DNA of 64,000 nucleotides from Erwinia sp. E602 (GCF_018141005.1 NZ_CP046582.1:2976001-3040000); one strand, 5' to 3'. Counted from the stretch's first letter, positions 47,731 to 59,283 are shown. Translations and numbers: made by a program. Notes: generated by a model from the sequence alone, not told the origin.

Positions 47731-49164
47731 TTATGCGTTACGCATGTAGTCGTCCATGTCGGTTTTCAGGTTATCGGACTTGGTGCCGAAAATCGCCTGA
47801 ACGCCGGAACCTGCCACCACTACGCCGGCAGCACCAAGCTTCTTCAGCCCTGGCTGGTCGACTTTCGCCACGTCCGCCACGCTGACGCGCAGACGGGTAA
47901 TACAGGCGTCGAGGTTAGTAATGTTCTCTTTACCGCCGAACGCAGCAACCAGGTTGGCCGCCATTTCGTTGGCCGAGGCGCTGGTCTGCTCGCCGGAGCT
48001 CTCTTCACGGCCCGGCGTTTTCAGATCCAGTTTGGCAATCAGAACACGGAAGATAGTGTAGTAGATGATGCCGTAGATGATACCGACAATCGGGAACAGC
48101 CAGAGTTTGCTACCGTTACCGCTCAGCACGATGAAGTCGATCAGGCCGTGCGAGAAGCTGGTACCGTCGCGCATGCCCAGCAGAATAGCGATTGGGAACG
48201 CCAGACCGGCCAGAATTGCGTGGATCACATACAGGATCGGCGCAACGAACATAAAGGCAAATTCAATCGGCTCGGTGATACCTGTCAGGAACGAGGTCAG
48301 CGCGGCGGAGATCATGATACCGCCCACTTTGGCACGGTTTTCCGGCTTCGCGGAGTGCCAGATGGCAATCGCTGCGGCAGGCAGGCCGTACATTTTGAAC
48401 AGGAAGCCGCCGGACAGTTTACCTGCGGTTGGGTCACCCGCCATATAACGCGGGATATCGCCGTGGAATACCTGGCCTGCCGCGTTGGTGAATTCGCCGA
48501 TCTGCATCTGGAACGGCACGTTCCAGATATGGTGCAGGCCAAACGGCACCAGAGAACGCTCAACCACGCCGTAGATGCCAAACGCCACCACCGGGTTCTG
48601 GTACGCCGCCCACTGGGAGAAGGTCTGGATAGCCGAACCAATCGGTGGCCAGATGAAGGAGAGCACCACGCCGAGGAAGATCGCCGTCAGGCCGGAGATA
48701 ATCGGTACAAAGCGCTTACCGGCGAAGAAGCCAAGATACTCTGGCAGCCTGATGCGGTAGAAGCGGTTAAACATATACGCGGCGATGGAGCCGGCGATAA
48801 TCCCGCCGAGCACGCCGGTATCGGCCAGGTGCTTGCTGGCGATCTCTTCCGCCGGCAGGTGCAGCACCAGCGGCGCGACCACGGCCATGGTTTTCACCAT
48901 GATGCCGTAAGCTACCACCGCCGCAAGGGCAGAAACGCCGTCGTTATTCGTGAAGCCCAGCGCCACGCCGATGGCAAAAATTAGCGGCATGTTGGCAAAG
49001 ACTGAACCACCGGCTTCCGCCATCACCTGTGAGACGACCAGCGGTAACCAGCTGAAGTTGGCAGAACCAACGCCCAGCAGAATACCCGCTATCGGCAGCA
49101 CCGAAACGGGTAACATCAGCGATTTACCGACCTTTTGCAGGTTCGCAAATGCATTTTTGAACAT
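47731..49164 (-). CDS. ptsG: PtsG, glucose-specific PTS enzyme IICB
   Basis: A 477-residue permease, the same length as in E. coli. An IIC domain of about ten helices is followed by a linker near 385-400 and the IIB domain with phospho-cysteine C421 ([10 protein letters not shown]). It imports glucose as glucose 6-phosphate. The ATG at 49164 has AGGAG upstream. The leader keeps Mlc, CRP and SgrS sites. Confidence 0.97.
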   Translation of the reverse strand: MFKNAFANLQKVGKSLMLPVSVLPIAGILLGVGSANFSWLPLVVSQVMAEAGGSVFANMPLIFAIGVALGFTNNDGVSALAAVVAYGIMVKTMAVVAPLVLHLPAEEIASKHLADTGVLGGIIAGSIAAYMFNRFYRIRLPEYLGFFAGKRFVPIISGLTAIFLGVVLSFIWPPIGSAIQTFSQWAAYQNPVVAFGIYGVVERSLVPFGLHHIWNVPFQMQIGEFTNAAGQVFHGDIPRYMAGDPTAGKLSGGFLFKMYGLPAAAIAIWHSAKPENRAKVGGIMISAALTSFLTGITEPIEFAFMFVAPILYVIHAILAGLAFPIAILLGMRDGTSFSHGLIDFIVLSGNGSKLWLFPIVGIIYGIIYYTIFRVLIAKLDLKTPGREESSGEQTSASANEMAANLVAAFGGKENITNLDACITRLRVSVADVAKVDQPGLKKLGAAGVVVAGSGVQAIFGTKSDNLKTDMDDYMRNA

Positions 49165-49172
49165 AGTGTAAA

Positions 49173-49185
49173 GCTCCTGAGTATG
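49173..49185 (-). promoter_or_regulatory. SgrS pairing site in the ptsG leader
   Basis: CATACTCAGGAGC, overlapping the ribosome site, is identical to the segment that pairs with SgrS in E. coli. Pairing would block translation during sugar-phosphate stress. The sgrS gene itself is not in the window. Confidence 0.65.
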
Positions 49186-49265
49186 AGTGCTTTTCGTTCG
49201 CGTGGTACGCGGTGCAAAGGAGGGAGGATCCATTGCTTTTTTCAGAGAGTCTTAACGCTCTCGGT

Positions 49266-49290
49266 ATTTATTACGAAGAGTAAAATAAAT
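49266..49290 (-). promoter_or_regulatory. Mlc operator of ptsG
   Basis: The minus-strand sequence TTATTTTACTC plus GTAATAAAT matches the E. coli ptsG Mlc site almost base for base. Confidence 0.75.
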
Positions 49291-49302
49291 TGGTAAAAAT
49301 TT

Positions 49303-49319
49303 GTTTGATGGCTATCACG
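49303..49319 (-). promoter_or_regulatory. CRP site of ptsG
   Basis: CGTGATAGCCATCAAAC, next to the Mlc site, differs from the remembered E. coli ptsG CRP site by one base. Confidence 0.7.
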
Positions 49320-49381
49320 TTTCGCGCTGCCCATCCGCTGATAACCAGGAAAAATCGTCAAAACCCGCTAAATTTTGCGCT

Positions 49382-49420
49382 AAAAAAAAGTGCAGCCGCC
49401 AATTTTCGGCGCTGCACTTT
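49382..49420 (-). terminator. Terminator of the fab-tatD transcript
   Basis: AAAGTGCAGCGCC pairs with GGCGGCTGCACTTT (one bulge) and is followed on the minus strand by a run of eight T. It lies about 50 bases after tatD and before the ptsG promoter. Confidence 0.9.
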
Positions 49421-49470
49421 ACGACTTTTCGCTATTAATTACGAGGCATAAAACAAATCAGCCAGTGGAT

Positions 49471-50262
49471 TCAACCGCCCAGGCGCGACATCGGCACGTG
49501 GAACAGGCGCGAGAAGTTTTCCGTGGTGGCGCGAGCCATCTCTTCAATGCTGACGCCCTTCACCACCGCCATATACTCCGCCACATCACGGGTCCAGGCC
49601 GGCTGATTCTCTTTGCCACGGTGCGGCACCGGGGCCAGATACGGCGAATCCGTCTCCACCAGCATGCGGTCCAGCGGCACATAGCGCGCCGCGATGCGGA
49701 TCTGCTCAGCATTGCGGAAGGTGGCAATGCCGGAGAAAGAGATGTAGAAACCCATATCCAACAGTTTTTCCGCCGTTTCCCGATCTTCAGTAAAGCAGTG
49801 GAGTACGCCCCCGCAGCGATCGGCCTGCTCTTCCTTTAGAATAGCCAGCGTGTCTTCGCGCGCGTCACGCGTGTGGACAATCACCGGTTTGTTCAGATCG
49901 CACCCCACGCGAATATGCTCCCGGAAGGAAGCCTGCTGACGTGCTTTGGTCTCTTGCTGATAGAAGTAGTCCAGCCCGGTCTCGCCCATCGCCACCACCC
50001 GTGGTTCGGCGGCCAGCGCGCGCAGTTCGGCGAAGTCGTACTCCTCTTCCTGATTCAACGGGTGCACGCCGCAGGAGTAAGCCACGTCGGGACGATCGCC
50101 AATCAGTGCGGTCATCGCTTTATAGCCCGGCAGCGTGGTGGCTACCGCCAGCATAAATTTTACGTCGCGCGCCGCCGCCTTGGCGGCCACGTCGGCCACA
50201 TCCTTGTGCAGGGTTTCGTAGTTCAGGCCATCCAGATGGCAGTGAGAATCAACTAAAAACAT
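49471..50262 (-). CDS. ycfH: YcfH, TatD-family metal-dependent hydrolase
   Basis: A 263-residue TIM-barrel hydrolase. Metal ligands are in DSHCHLD near the start, GETGLDY, VIVHTRDA, LHCFTE and ETDSPYLAP. The family includes DNases and D-aminoacyl-tRNA deacylases; the YcfH substrate is unsettled. It ends the holB-side operon. Confidence 0.93.
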   Translation of the reverse strand: MFLVDSHCHLDGLNYETLHKDVADVAAKAAARDVKFMLAVATTLPGYKAMTALIGDRPDVAYSCGVHPLNQEEEYDFAELRALAAEPRVVAMGETGLDYFYQQETKARQQASFREHIRVGCDLNKPVIVHTRDAREDTLAILKEEQADRCGGVLHCFTEDRETAEKLLDMGFYISFSGIATFRNAEQIRIAARYVPLDRMLVETDSPYLAPVPHRGKENQPAWTRDVAEYMAVVKGVSIEEMARATTENFSRLFHVPMSRLGG

Positions 50263-50273
50263 GTTCGCTACTC

Positions 50274-51272
50274 TTAAAGGTGGATACCGGCAGCCGCCGG
50301 TTTGATCGTCTCTTCCCAGCCTAACAGCTGGTCGGTAAGCAGTAATTCGCGATTGACCGCCACCACGTGCAGCAGGCGATCGCGGCAGGCCATCCAGTGA
50401 CGCAGGCTGCGATCGATCGCCGCCGCCGGCAGCAGGCTGGCCAGCCCGTTGACCGCCGCCTGCTGGTCAGGGTTAGTGATGTACGCCCCGGCACCGTGCT
50501 GCCATTTGGCAGCATCAATCAGCAGCGAACAGAGCCAGCCAATACGCTGCGCCGCCTGCTCATGGTTGAGCACCGGCAGCAACGTCAGCATATCACCCTG
50601 CAGCGCCGCGGGCAGCGCCTGGCACAACGCCTGCCGCTGCTGCCACACCTTTGGCTCCAGCAGCGCCAGCGCGGCGGCCGGTGCCCCGGCCGCCAGCCGC
50701 AGCGCCGCCATGCGCTCCTCTGCGCTGGCCGTCGACTGTTTCTGCAGCCAGTTCAGGCTCTGCGCTTCGTCCGGCACCTGAAGATGCCACAGCAGGCAGC
50801 GGCTGCGCAGCGTGGCCAGCAGCCGCGCGGGCTCTTCGCAGCTGAGCATAAACCAGGTGTTTTGCGGCGGCTCTTCCAGCGTCTTCAGCAGGGCGTTCGC
50901 CGCCGCCTCGCTCAGCTGGGCGGCATCCGGCAGCCAGACCACCTTGGCCCCACCCTGCTGGGCATGATGGTAGAGTTTTTCTGTCACGTTGCGGACGGCG
51001 TCGATGCCCAGCGTGGTTTTACCTTTCTCAGCTTCCAGCCGGTACCAGTCCGGGTGGGTACCCGCCTGCATCAGCTGGCAGGCGTGGCAGTGACCGCAGC
51101 TTTTCAGACCTTCAGGCTGGCGGCACATCAGCCAGCGACCGATGCCCCATACCAGCGCATCGTCCCCCATGCCCGGCAGCGCCTGGATTAGCAGCGCATG
51201 GTGCCCGCGCCCGGCCTGATGCAGGCCGAGGATCTGTCGGTAAGCCGGATTCAGCCACGGATACCAGTTCAT
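50274..51272 (-). CDS. holB: HolB, DNA polymerase III delta-prime subunit
   Basis: A 332-residue clamp-loader subunit with the AAA+ fold but a degenerate P-loop ([11 protein letters not shown]), as usual for delta-prime. The zinc module is C-x8-C-x2-C-x2-C ([17 protein letters not shown]). The SRC motif, SRCLLWHLQ, is present. It overlaps tmk by four bases. Confidence 0.95.
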   Translation of the reverse strand: MNWYPWLNPAYRQILGLHQAGRGHHALLIQALPGMGDDALVWGIGRWLMCRQPEGLKSCGHCHACQLMQAGTHPDWYRLEAEKGKTTLGIDAVRNVTEKLYHHAQQGGAKVVWLPDAAQLSEAAANALLKTLEEPPQNTWFMLSCEEPARLLATLRSRCLLWHLQVPDEAQSLNWLQKQSTASAEERMAALRLAAGAPAAALALLEPKVWQQRQALCQALPAALQGDMLTLLPVLNHEQAAQRIGWLCSLLIDAAKWQHGAGAYITNPDQQAAVNGLASLLPAAAIDRSLRHWMACRDRLLHVVAVNRELLLTDQLLGWEETIKPAAAGIHL

Positions 51273-51901
51273 CGGACGTCCTGTAACCAGCCGGCCAGCG
51301 TTTGCTGCAGATCCTGGCTGACCTGCGCCAGCGGACGGGTGGCGTCGATGGTGAGGATGCGTGGGTCTGCGGCGGCCAGCGCCAGATAGCGGTCACGGGT
51401 GCGGATAAAGAAGTTCAGCGACTCCTGTTCGATCCGATCCAGCTCGCCACGCGCCCGCGCCCGCTGCAGGCCAATTTCCGGCGTCACGTCGAGGTACAGG
51501 GTCAGATCGGGGGCAAAGTCGCCCAGCACCGCCTGCTTTAGCGTGCGCATCAGCGCGCTGTCCATGCCGCGGCCGCCGCCCTGGTAAGCCTGCGATGAGA
51601 GATCGTGACGATCGCCAACCACCCAGGCACCGCGTGCCAGCGCCGGCTTAATCACGTTTTCGACCAGCTGTACGCGGGCGGCATAGAGCATCAGCAGCTC
51701 TGCCTGGTCGGTGACGCGCTCCCCCTCGATGCCCTGCTTGATCAGCTCGCGCAGCTTTTCCGCCAGAGGCGTACCGCCCGGCTCGCGGGTAAAGACAATA
51801 TCGTTAATTCCGTGCCGCTGCAGTTCAGCGACCACCGCATCCCGTGCCGTGGTTTTACCCGCCCCTTCCAGGCCCTCAATAACGATAAATTTACTGTTCA
51901 T
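51269..51901 (-). CDS. tmk: Tmk, thymidylate kinase
   Basis: A 210-residue kinase, P-loop GLEGAGKTT at 10-18, DR-H motif [18 protein letters not shown] and a LID with basic residues. It makes dTDP from dTMP. It overlaps mltG by eleven bases and holB by four, in a DNA-synthesis pair. Confidence 0.96.
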   Translation of the reverse strand: MNSKFIVIEGLEGAGKTTARDAVVAELQRHGINDIVFTREPGGTPLAEKLRELIKQGIEGERVTDQAELLMLYAARVQLVENVIKPALARGAWVVGDRHDLSSQAYQGGGRGMDSALMRTLKQAVLGDFAPDLTLYLDVTPEIGLQRARARGELDRIEQESLNFFIRTRDRYLALAAADPRILTIDATRPLAQVSQDLQQTLAGWLQDVR

Positions 51902-52916
51902 TTTTTTCCTTCATCGCCAGCCGGTAGACCTGAACGGCTTTATTGTGGCTGGCCAGATTGGTGGTAAAGGTGTGCCCGCCCTTACCGTCAGCGACAAAAT
52001 AGAGATAGCTGGTTTTCAGCGGATGGGCGGCAGCCTGCAGCGAGGCGCTGCCCGGCATGGCAATCGGCCCCGGCGGCAGGCCGTTAATGGTGTAGGTATT
52101 ATACGCCGTGGGCGTGTCCAGATCCTTGCGCGTAAGGGTGCCGCTGTAGTCGCTGCCAAGGCCATAAATCACCGTGGGGTCGGTCTGCAGACGCATGCCG
52201 GTGCGCAGGCGGTTAATAAACACCGACGCCACCTTAGCGCGCTCGTCGCTGACCGCCGTCTCTTTCTCAACGATCGACGCCATGGTCAGCAGCTCGAGTT
52301 TCGATTTATACGGCAGGTTATCTTCCCGTCCCTGCCAGGCCTCATCCACCTCTTTTTCCATCCGCTGATGGGCGCGTTTCAGCAGCGCGACATCGCTGGT
52401 ATTGGCGGTGTAGTGGTAGGTATCCGGATAGAACCAGCCTTCGGCACCCTGCTCTTCACCCTGCAGCTGCAGCGCGGCGGCAACGGTCGTCAGCTGGTCG
52501 TCTGCCAGCTGATGTTTCAGATAGGGGGCGCTGCGCAGCTGGCTGAGCCACTCCTGCAGGCGCGTTCCTTCGACAAAGCGCAGCGGGAACTGCGCTTCGC
52601 GACCGGAGGCCAGCAGCGCCAGCATCTGGCGCACGGTCATCTTTTCATCGAAGCGATAGGTGCCGGCCTTGAACTCCGCCAGCTCCGGCTCCAGCTTCAG
52701 CAACAGTCCAAACCACGGGCCGGGTTTGATAATGTGCTTTGACTCCAGCTGGGCTTCCAGCACCACGCGGCCGGAGCCGGCGGGCAGGGTAAAGATCGTT
52801 TCCTGGTTAATGGTCAGGGGAGAATCGGCAAACTGACGCGTCTGCCAGTAACCGTATGCGGCGGCTAACAGTGCTGCCGCAACCACCCCGACGACGATTT
52901 TGCGTGTTGTAGTCAT
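51891..52916 (-). CDS. mltG: MltG, endolytic peptidoglycan transglycosylase
   Basis: A 341-residue inner-membrane protein with one helix (about 7-24), a LysM-like part and the YceG catalytic domain; the catalytic Glu is in ASIVEKET (E217). It cuts nascent glycan strands and sets their length. Conserved ends include [18 protein letters not shown]. Confidence 0.95.
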   Translation of the reverse strand: MTTTRKIVVGVVAAALLAAAYGYWQTRQFADSPLTINQETIFTLPAGSGRVVLEAQLESKHIIKPGPWFGLLLKLEPELAEFKAGTYRFDEKMTVRQMLALLASGREAQFPLRFVEGTRLQEWLSQLRSAPYLKHQLADDQLTTVAAALQLQGEEQGAEGWFYPDTYHYTANTSDVALLKRAHQRMEKEVDEAWQGREDNLPYKSKLELLTMASIVEKETAVSDERAKVASVFINRLRTGMRLQTDPTVIYGLGSDYSGTLTRKDLDTPTAYNTYTINGLPPGPIAMPGSASLQAAAHPLKTSYLYFVADGKGGHTFTTNLASHNKAVQVYRLAMKEKNEQ

Positions 52917-52932
52917 AAAAATTCCACGTTAT

Positions 52933-53724
52933 CTAATGGGGGCAAAGCAGAGAAAACAGCTGGCGCGAAGGATAGTGCCATGACTCGACCTGACGCACAG
53001 GCAGCACCGGCATCAGCGCATTGGTGATGAAAACCTCATCGGCAGCGGCCAGCGCATCAATTCCCACGCGCACCTCACTGAGTGACAGGCCATGGGCGAC
53101 AATCTGCTGCATCACCCGCTGTCGCTGGATGCCGTTGACCCCTGATTCGCTTAAGTCCGGGGTAAAGACCCGATCCCCGGTGCGCCAGAATAAATTCGCC
53201 GCACAGCATTCCACCAGCATAGCATCAGTGTCAAGCACCAGTGCCTCGTCGGCCCCCGTCTGTTCAAGCCGTGTGCGGATCAGCACCTGCTCAAGCCGGT
53301 TGAGGTGTTTAATACCGGCCAGCAGCGGGTTTTGCGCCAGCCGCACCGGGCTGAGCGCCAGCCGGGCACCGCTGTGGCGTAAAGCGTCGTAGTGCGCCGG
53401 GTAGGCGGCCAGCGAAATAATTCGCGTCGGGCTGCCGCAGCCGCTGGCGCTGTAGCCGCGGCCACCGCTTCCGCGGGTGACGATTGCCTTCAGCACGCCG
53501 TCTGCCAGCGTGGCGCTGGCGGCGATCATTTCAGACCGCAGCGCCGCCCAGTCGACATCGGCGATCAGCAGCCGTTCACAGCCCTGCTGCAGCCGCTGCA
53601 GATGCGCCTCCAGCCACTCTACCTGCCCCTGCCTGACGCGCGCGGTGGTGAAACAGCCGTCGCCAAACTGTACCGCCCGATCGCTGGCCTCGATCGTCTG
53701 CTGCCGTATACCGTTAATCCACAT
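52933..53724 (-). CDS. pabC: PabC, aminodeoxychorismate lyase
   Basis: A 263-residue fold-type IV PLP enzyme. The PLP lysine is K139 in AGIKHLNRLEQ. It releases pyruvate from aminodeoxychorismate to give p-aminobenzoate for folate. Start MWINGIRQQTIEASDRAVQF. It is next to mltG as in E. coli. Confidence 0.94.
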   Translation of the reverse strand: MWINGIRQQTIEASDRAVQFGDGCFTTARVRQGQVEWLEAHLQRLQQGCERLLIADVDWAALRSEMIAASATLADGVLKAIVTRGSGGRGYSASGCGSPTRIISLAAYPAHYDALRHSGARLALSPVRLAQNPLLAGIKHLNRLEQVLIRTRLEQTGADEALVLDTDAMLVECCAANLFWRTGDRVFTPDLSESGVNGIQRQRVMQQIVAHGLSLSEVRVGIDALAAADEVFITNALMPVLPVRQVESWHYPSRQLFSLLCPH

Positions 53725-53823
53725 TATGCCTGCTTCCCGCTATCCGAATGTCAGCCAGATTACCTGCCAATGCCGACAGAATCATCTGAAACTGCCTGAG
53801 GGGGCGGCCGGTGCGCCTGCGCT

Positions 53824-53852
53824 AAAAAAAAGGCCCGCTAAAAAGCGGGCCT
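53824..53852 (-). terminator. Terminator after fabF
   Basis: AGGCCCGCT/AGCGGGCCT with an A/T loop; eight A on the plus strand give the U-tract for the minus-strand transcript. It lies about 20 bases after the fabF stop, so pabC downstream needs read-through or its own promoter. Confidence 0.9.
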
Positions 53853-53874
53853 CACTGTTGTTACTGCTTCAGCT

Positions 53875-55116
53875 TCAAATCTTACGGAAGATCAGCGAGC
53901 CGTTAGTGCCGCCGAAACCAAAGGAGTTGCACAGGGCATATTCCATGTTTTCAACTTTACGCGCGGTGTGCGGCACAAAGTCGAGGTCACAGCCTTCGTC
54001 CGGATTATCCAGATTGATGGTCGGCGGAACGATCTGGTCGCGCAGGGCCAGAATGGTAAAAATCGACTCTACCGCGCCCGCCGCCCCTAACAGGTGGCCG
54101 GTCATCGACTTGGTTGAGCTGACCAGCACCGTGCTGGCTGACTCACCAAACACCGACTTAACCGCCTGCGTTTCCGCTTTATCACCGGCCGGGGTTGAGG
54201 TACCGTGCGCGTTGATATAACCGATCTGTTCAGGTTTCAGCTGCGCATCTTTCAGCGCGTTGACCATCGCCAGTGCCGCACCGGCGCCATTTTCAGGCGG
54301 TGAGGTCATATGGTAGGCATCGCTGCTCATACCAAAGCCGACGATTTCGGCATAGATTTTCGCGCCGCGCTGTTTGGCGTGCTCGTACTCTTCCAGTACC
54401 AGCAGACCCGCTCCGTCACCCAGCACGAAGCCGTCACGATCTTTGTCCCACGGGCGGCTGGCCGCCTGCGGATTATCGTTATTGGTCGACAGTGCGCGCG
54501 CCGCGCCAAAGCCACCCACGCCAAGCGGCGTACTGGCTTTTTCCGCTCCGCCGGCCAGCATAACATCGGCATCGTTGTAGGCGATAATACGCGCAGCGTG
54601 GCCGATGTTATGCACGCCAGACGTACAGGCGGTAGCGATAGAAATACTGGGACCTTTCATGCCAAACATGATGGTCAGGTGTCCGGCAACCATATTAACG
54701 ATGGTTGAGGGAACAAAGAACGGGCTGATTTTACGCGGGCCACCGTTAACCAGTGACGCGTGATTCTCTTCAATCAGACCCAGGCCGCCAATTCCGGAGC
54801 CAATAGCAGCACCCACACGTTCGGCGTTCTCGTCAGTAATGACCAGGCCGGAATCCTGCATGGCCTGAATGCCTGCAACGACGCCATATTGAATAAAGGC
54901 GTCCATCTTGCGCTGATCTTTACGCGAGATGAAATCGTCACAGTTAAAATCCTTTACCAGACCGGCAAAACGGGTTGCATAGGCACTGGTATCAAAATGG
55001 TCGATCGGGCTGATGCCACTCTGACCGGCAACAAGAGCATTCCAGGTGGACTCTACGGTATTGCCGACAGGAGACAACATGCCAAGACCGGTCACAACTA
55101 CACGACGCTTAGACAC
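53875..55116 (-). CDS. fabF: FabF, beta-ketoacyl-ACP synthase II
   Basis: A 413-residue condensing enzyme with nucleophile C164 ([10 protein letters not shown]) and the two histidines in [12 protein letters not shown] and TGHLLGAAG. It elongates palmitoleoyl-ACP and adjusts membrane composition with temperature. GTG start behind GGAGG. Confidence 0.97.
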   Translation of the reverse strand: MSKRRVVVTGLGMLSPVGNTVESTWNALVAGQSGISPIDHFDTSAYATRFAGLVKDFNCDDFISRKDQRKMDAFIQYGVVAGIQAMQDSGLVITDENAERVGAAIGSGIGGLGLIEENHASLVNGGPRKISPFFVPSTIVNMVAGHLTIMFGMKGPSISIATACTSGVHNIGHAARIIAYNDADVMLAGGAEKASTPLGVGGFGAARALSTNNDNPQAASRPWDKDRDGFVLGDGAGLLVLEEYEHAKQRGAKIYAEIVGFGMSSDAYHMTSPPENGAGAALAMVNALKDAQLKPEQIGYINAHGTSTPAGDKAETQAVKSVFGESASTVLVSSTKSMTGHLLGAAGAVESIFTILALRDQIVPPTINLDNPDEGCDLDFVPHTARKVENMEYALCNSFGFGGTNGSLIFRKI

Positions 55117-55204
55117 GTTCGTCCTCCAGGGAGGGAAAAAAGGACAGGATGTGGGATGTTCAGATAAAACTCAGGCGGTCGAATGACCGCCTGGAGATGT
55201 TCAC

Positions 55205-55441
55205 TTATGCCTGGTGACCATTGATGTAATCAATAGCAGCCTGAACAGTAGTGATTTTCTCAGCTTCTTCGTCCGGAATCTCGGTATCGAACTCTTCTTC
55301 CAGAGCCATCACCAGCTCAACGGTATCAAGAGAATCAGCGCCCAGATCTTCAACAAAAGAGGCAGTGTTCACAACTTCTTCCTGCTTAACGCCCAGCTGC
55401 TCGCCAATGATTTTCTTAACGCGTTCTTCGATAGTGCTCAT
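55205..55441 (-). CDS. acpP: AcpP, acyl carrier protein
   Basis: A 78-residue, very acidic protein identical or nearly so to E. coli ACP ([20 protein letters not shown]). The phosphopantetheine serine is in GADSLDT. The longer reading upstream is not credible. A 154-base gap before it likely carries the strong acpP promoter. Confidence 0.98.
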   Translation of the reverse strand: MSTIEERVKKIIGEQLGVKQEEVVNTASFVEDLGADSLDTVELVMALEEEFDTEIPDEEAEKITTVQAAIDYINGHQA

Positions 55442-55595
55442 ACTATTAAATTTCCTATCAAAACTCGCTTTCGCGATGGTTTTCGTAGTGTATAAAATGT
55501 TGAAAAAGATGCAACTAAATCCCGGCTGTTCCAACCACGATTTTACGCTATTTTGCGGCCATTGCCGCAAATAACGCAAATGATTTTCGTGATTA

Positions 55596-56330
55596 TTAAA
55601 CCATGTACATTCCGCCATTGACGTGCAGCGTCTCACCTGTGATGTACGCCGCCTCGTCAGAGGCTAAAAATGCTACAGCATTGGCGATTTCCTGCGCATC
55701 GCCAAGGCGACCCGCAGGCACTTCCGCCAGAATGCCCGCACGCTGATCTTCGCTCAACGCACGCGTCATGTCGGTTTCAATGAAACCAGGTGCCACAACG
55801 TTAACGGTAATGCCACGTGACGCGATTTCACGCGCCAGTGACTTGCTAAAGCCAATCAAACCCGCTTTTGCTGCCGCGTAGTTTGCCTGGCCCGCATTAC
55901 CCATTGTTCCAACGACGGAGCCAATGGTAATAATCCGGCCCGCGCGTTTCTTCATCATCGCACGCATTACCGCTTTTGAAAGACGGAATACGGAAGTCAG
56001 ATTGGTGTCCAGGATATCCTGCCACTCATCATCTTTCATGCGCATCAGAAGATTGTCACGCGTGATGCCTGCATTATTGACTAAAATATCCACTTCGCCA
56101 AATGTGCTGCGAATATTTTCTAAGACGCTGTCAATCGAAGCCGCGTCAGTGACGTTGAGCAACAGCCCTTTGCCGTTGTCACCCAGATACTCGCTGATGG
56201 CATCAGCGCCGCTCTGGCTGGTGGCGGTGCCGACAACTTTGGCACCTTTAGCGACCAGCGTTTCCGCGATAGCACGGCCAATGCCGCGACTTGCGCCGGT
56301 TACCAGCGCAATTTTACCTTCGAAATTCAT
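55596..56330 (-). CDS. fabG: FabG, 3-oxoacyl-ACP reductase
   Basis: A 244-residue short-chain dehydrogenase with [10 protein letters not shown] at 11-20 for NADPH and catalytic S138, Y151, K155. It reduces 3-oxoacyl-ACP in every elongation round. GAGG precedes the ATG. Confidence 0.97.
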   Translation of the reverse strand: MNFEGKIALVTGASRGIGRAIAETLVAKGAKVVGTATSQSGADAISEYLGDNGKGLLLNVTDAASIDSVLENIRSTFGEVDILVNNAGITRDNLLMRMKDDEWQDILDTNLTSVFRLSKAVMRAMMKKRAGRIITIGSVVGTMGNAGQANYAAAKAGLIGFSKSLAREIASRGITVNVVAPGFIETDMTRALSEDQRAGILAEVPAGRLGDAQEIANAVAFLASDEAAYITGETLHVNGGMYMV

Positions 56331-56342
56331 GTTATTCCTCGT

Positions 56343-57272
56343 TTATTGCTCAAGCGCTGCAGACAGGCTGGCCGGATCGTTTACCGCCGCCGCCGTCAGT
56401 GTGTCAACAATACGTTTTGTCAGACCGGTCAACACCTTGCCCGGACCCGCTTCCAGCAGTGACGTCACGCCCTGCCGGGCCATAAATTCTACGCACTCCG
56501 TCCAGCGCACCGGGCTGTACAGCTGACGCACCAGCGCGCTGCGAATCGCCTCGCCAGAGGTTTCGCACTGTACGTCAACGTTGTTGACGACCGGGAACTG
56601 CGGCGCGTTAAAGGTCAGCTGCTGCAGCGCCTCCGCCAGTTTGTCGGCGGCGGGTTTCATCAGCGCACAGTGTGACGGCACGCTAACCGGCAGCGGCAGT
56701 GCACGTTTGGCGCCGGCAGCCTTACAGGCGGCACCGGCACGCTCAACGGCTTCTTTATTGCCGGCAATCACCACCTGACCCGGTGAGTTGAAGTTCACCG
56801 GTGACACCACCTGCCCCTGTGCAGACTCTTCGCAGGCTTTGACGATCGACGCGTTGTCGAGGCCAATAATCGCCTGCATGGCACCCGTTCCTTCCGGAAC
56901 GGCTTCCTGCATCAGTTTACCGCGCAGTTCTACCAGCTTAATCGCATCAGCAAACGCGATCACCCCGGCACAAACCAGCGCACTGTACTCACCCAGGCTG
57001 TGGCCTGCAAGCATTGACGGCGCTTTTCCGCCTTTTTCCTGCCAAACGCGGAAAATGGCAACAGATGCAGCCAGTAAAGCCGGCTGCGTTTGCCAGGTTT
57101 TGTTCAGTTCTTCAGCAGGACCCTGCTGCACCAGCTGCCACAGATCGTAGCCCAGCGCGTCAGAAGCTTCGGCGAAAGTCTGTTCCACCAGCGGATGTTC
57201 AGCGGCCAGTTCGGCCAGCATGCCGACCGACTGCGATCCCTGTCCCGGGAAGACCATTGCAAATTGCGTCAT
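56343..57272 (-). CDS. fabD: FabD, malonyl-CoA:ACP transacylase
   Basis: A 309-residue enzyme with FPGQGSQ at the start, nucleophile S92 in GHSLGEYSA and the catalytic His in VPSHCALM. Three ATG codons lie in tandem after AGGA; the third (57272) gives the E. coli-like MTQFAMVFPGQG and the best spacing. Confidence 0.96.
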   Translation of the reverse strand: MTQFAMVFPGQGSQSVGMLAELAAEHPLVEQTFAEASDALGYDLWQLVQQGPAEELNKTWQTQPALLAASVAIFRVWQEKGGKAPSMLAGHSLGEYSALVCAGVIAFADAIKLVELRGKLMQEAVPEGTGAMQAIIGLDNASIVKACEESAQGQVVSPVNFNSPGQVVIAGNKEAVERAGAACKAAGAKRALPLPVSVPSHCALMKPAADKLAEALQQLTFNAPQFPVVNNVDVQCETSGEAIRSALVRQLYSPVRWTECVEFMARQGVTSLLEAGPGKVLTGLTKRIVDTLTAAAVNDPASLSAALEQ

Positions 57273-57288
57273 CATCATTTCCTGTTAA

Positions 57289-58242
57289 TCAGAAGCGAAC
57301 CAGCGCGGAACCCCAGGTGAACCCGCCACCAAAGGCTTCCAGCAGAATCAGCTGACCGCGCTGAATACGGCCATCGCGTACCGCTTCATCCAGCGCCGTT
57401 GGCACGGAAGCGGCAGAGGTATTGCCGTGGCGATCGAGGGTCACCACTACTTTATCCATGTCCATACCCAGCTTGCGGGCGGTGGCGCTGATAATGCGCA
57501 GGTTAGCCTGGTGCGGCACCAGCCAGTCGACGGCAGAACGGTCAAGGTTATTTGCCGTCAGCGTCTCATCGACGATGTGCGCCAGTTCGGTCACGGCAAC
57601 CTTGAACACTTCATTACCGGCCATGGTGACATAGGATGGGGTATCCTGATGTTCACGATCCTGATTCGGCAGGGTCAGCAGCTGACCATAACGGCCGTCA
57701 GCGTGCAGGTGCGTGGAGATAATGCCCTGCTCTTCGCTGGCACCCAGTACCACCGCTCCCGCGCCATCGCCAAACAGAATGATCGTGCCGCGATCGTTTG
57801 GATCGAGCATGCGTGCCAGCACGTCGGCACCGATCACCAGCGCATTTTTCACCGCGCCGTTTTTAATGTACTGATCGGCCACGCTCAGCGCGTAGGTAAA
57901 GCCCGCGCAGGCCGCTGCCAGGTCAAAAGAGGCGGCATCATCAATTCCCAGCATCTGCTGGATCATGCAGGCTGAACTCGGAAACGCATGGCTGGATGAG
58001 GTGGTGGCCACCACGATCAGACCAACGTCATTTTTATCCACACCGGCCATTTCCAGCGCGCGCTCGGCGGCGTGGAAGCCCATGGTGGCGACGGTTTCAT
58101 CCGGGCCGGCAATACGACGCTCACGGATCCCGGTACGGGTGACAATCCACTCGTCCGTTGTTTCCACCATTTTTTCCAGATCGGCGTTAGTCCGCACCTG
58201 CTCGGGCAGATAGCTGCCCGTACCGATAATCTTCGTATACAT
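57289..58242 (-). CDS. fabH: FabH, beta-ketoacyl-ACP synthase III
   Basis: A 317-residue initiating condensing enzyme with catalytic C112 ([11 protein letters not shown]) and the His and Asn in VPHQANLRI and GNTSAAS. It joins acetyl-CoA to malonyl-ACP. It starts seven bases after the plsX stop. Confidence 0.97.
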   Translation of the reverse strand: MYTKIIGTGSYLPEQVRTNADLEKMVETTDEWIVTRTGIRERRIAGPDETVATMGFHAAERALEMAGVDKNDVGLIVVATTSSSHAFPSSACMIQQMLGIDDAASFDLAAACAGFTYALSVADQYIKNGAVKNALVIGADVLARMLDPNDRGTIILFGDGAGAVVLGASEEQGIISTHLHADGRYGQLLTLPNQDREHQDTPSYVTMAGNEVFKVAVTELAHIVDETLTANNLDRSAVDWLVPHQANLRIISATARKLGMDMDKVVVTLDRHGNTSAASVPTALDEAVRDGRIQRGQLILLEAFGGGFTWGSALVRF

Positions 58243-58248
58243 GTACGC

Positions 58249-59283
58249 TCAGTCACTCTTAGGTAATACAGCCTGAAGGCGGGCGGCAATCCGCTCGGGA
58301 ACTTGCCGCCGCACCGCCTGCACTGCCTGTTCTATCGCCACGGTAAACGCGCGTTGATTGGCAGCACCGTGACTCTTAATCACCGTGCCGCGTAATCCTA
58401 ACAGACAGGCGCCATTGTACTGGTCGGGGTTGAGGTGGCCGAATTTCTTCGCCAGACGTTTCTGTAGCCAGCGTCCAATAATTCTCAACCACCACGCCTT
58501 TTTTTTACCTTCGCCCTGTGATTTCAACAGCGAAAGGAACATTCTTACCACGCCTTCCATTGTTTTCAACGTGACGTTGCCCACAAAGCCATCGCAGACC
58601 AGCACGTCGGTCTTTCCGGTAAGAAGATCGTTGCCTTCGAGGTATCCAATATAGTTAATCGTCGGCGACTGCCGCAGTATAGCCGCCGCGCCGCGAATCG
58701 AATCTAACCCTTTAGTCTCTTCCTGGCCAATATTGAGCAGGGCCACTCTAGGATTGGTGATTGACAGGACTTCTTCAGCCATCACCGCCCCCATAACGGC
58801 AAACTGCACCAGCATGGCACTGTCGGATTCCACGTTGGCCCCTAAATCGAGTACCACCGTGCGGCCCTGCTGCTGATGCGGCAACACCGTCATCAACGCC
58901 GGACGTTCAATGCCGTCTAACGGCCTGAGCAACAGTTTCGCCAGCCCCATCAGCGCGCCGGTGTTGCCGGCGCTGATGCAGGCCGCGGCGTGCCCCTCTT
59001 TTACCTGCTCCAGCGCGATGCGCATCGACGAACCGCGACTGGCGCGGATCGCCTGAGCCGGTCTGGCATCACTGGCAATAACCGACTCGGCAGCAATAAT
59101 TTGCAGACGTGCCCGCAGGGCAGAATCAGTTTTTGCAAGGGATGACGAGATGACGTCGGGGTCGCCGACCAGAAGGAGGTGCAGATGCGGATTAGACGCC
59201 AGTGCCTGCATTGCCGCAGGCACTGTCACGCAGGGACCGAAATCCCCGCCCATGGCATCTATCGCCAGGGTCAATCGTGTCAA
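58249..59283 (-). CDS. plsX: PlsX, phosphate acyltransferase
   Basis: A 344-residue peripheral membrane enzyme that makes acyl phosphate from acyl-ACP. Conserved [21 protein letters not shown] and [22 protein letters not shown] are present. The start is TTG ([17 protein letters not shown]), required by the family alignment; the ribosome site is poor. Confidence 0.95.
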   Translation of the reverse strand: MTRLTLAIDAMGGDFGPCVTVPAAMQALASNPHLHLLLVGDPDVISSSLAKTDSALRARLQIIAAESVIASDARPAQAIRASRGSSMRIALEQVKEGHAAACISAGNTGALMGLAKLLLRPLDGIERPALMTVLPHQQQGRTVVLDLGANVESDSAMLVQFAVMGAVMAEEVLSITNPRVALLNIGQEETKGLDSIRGAAAILRQSPTINYIGYLEGNDLLTGKTDVLVCDGFVGNVTLKTMEGVVRMFLSLLKSQGEGKKKAWWLRIIGRWLQKRLAKKFGHLNPDQYNGACLLGLRGTVIKSHGAANQRAFTVAIEQAVQAVRRQVPERIAARLQAVLPKSD

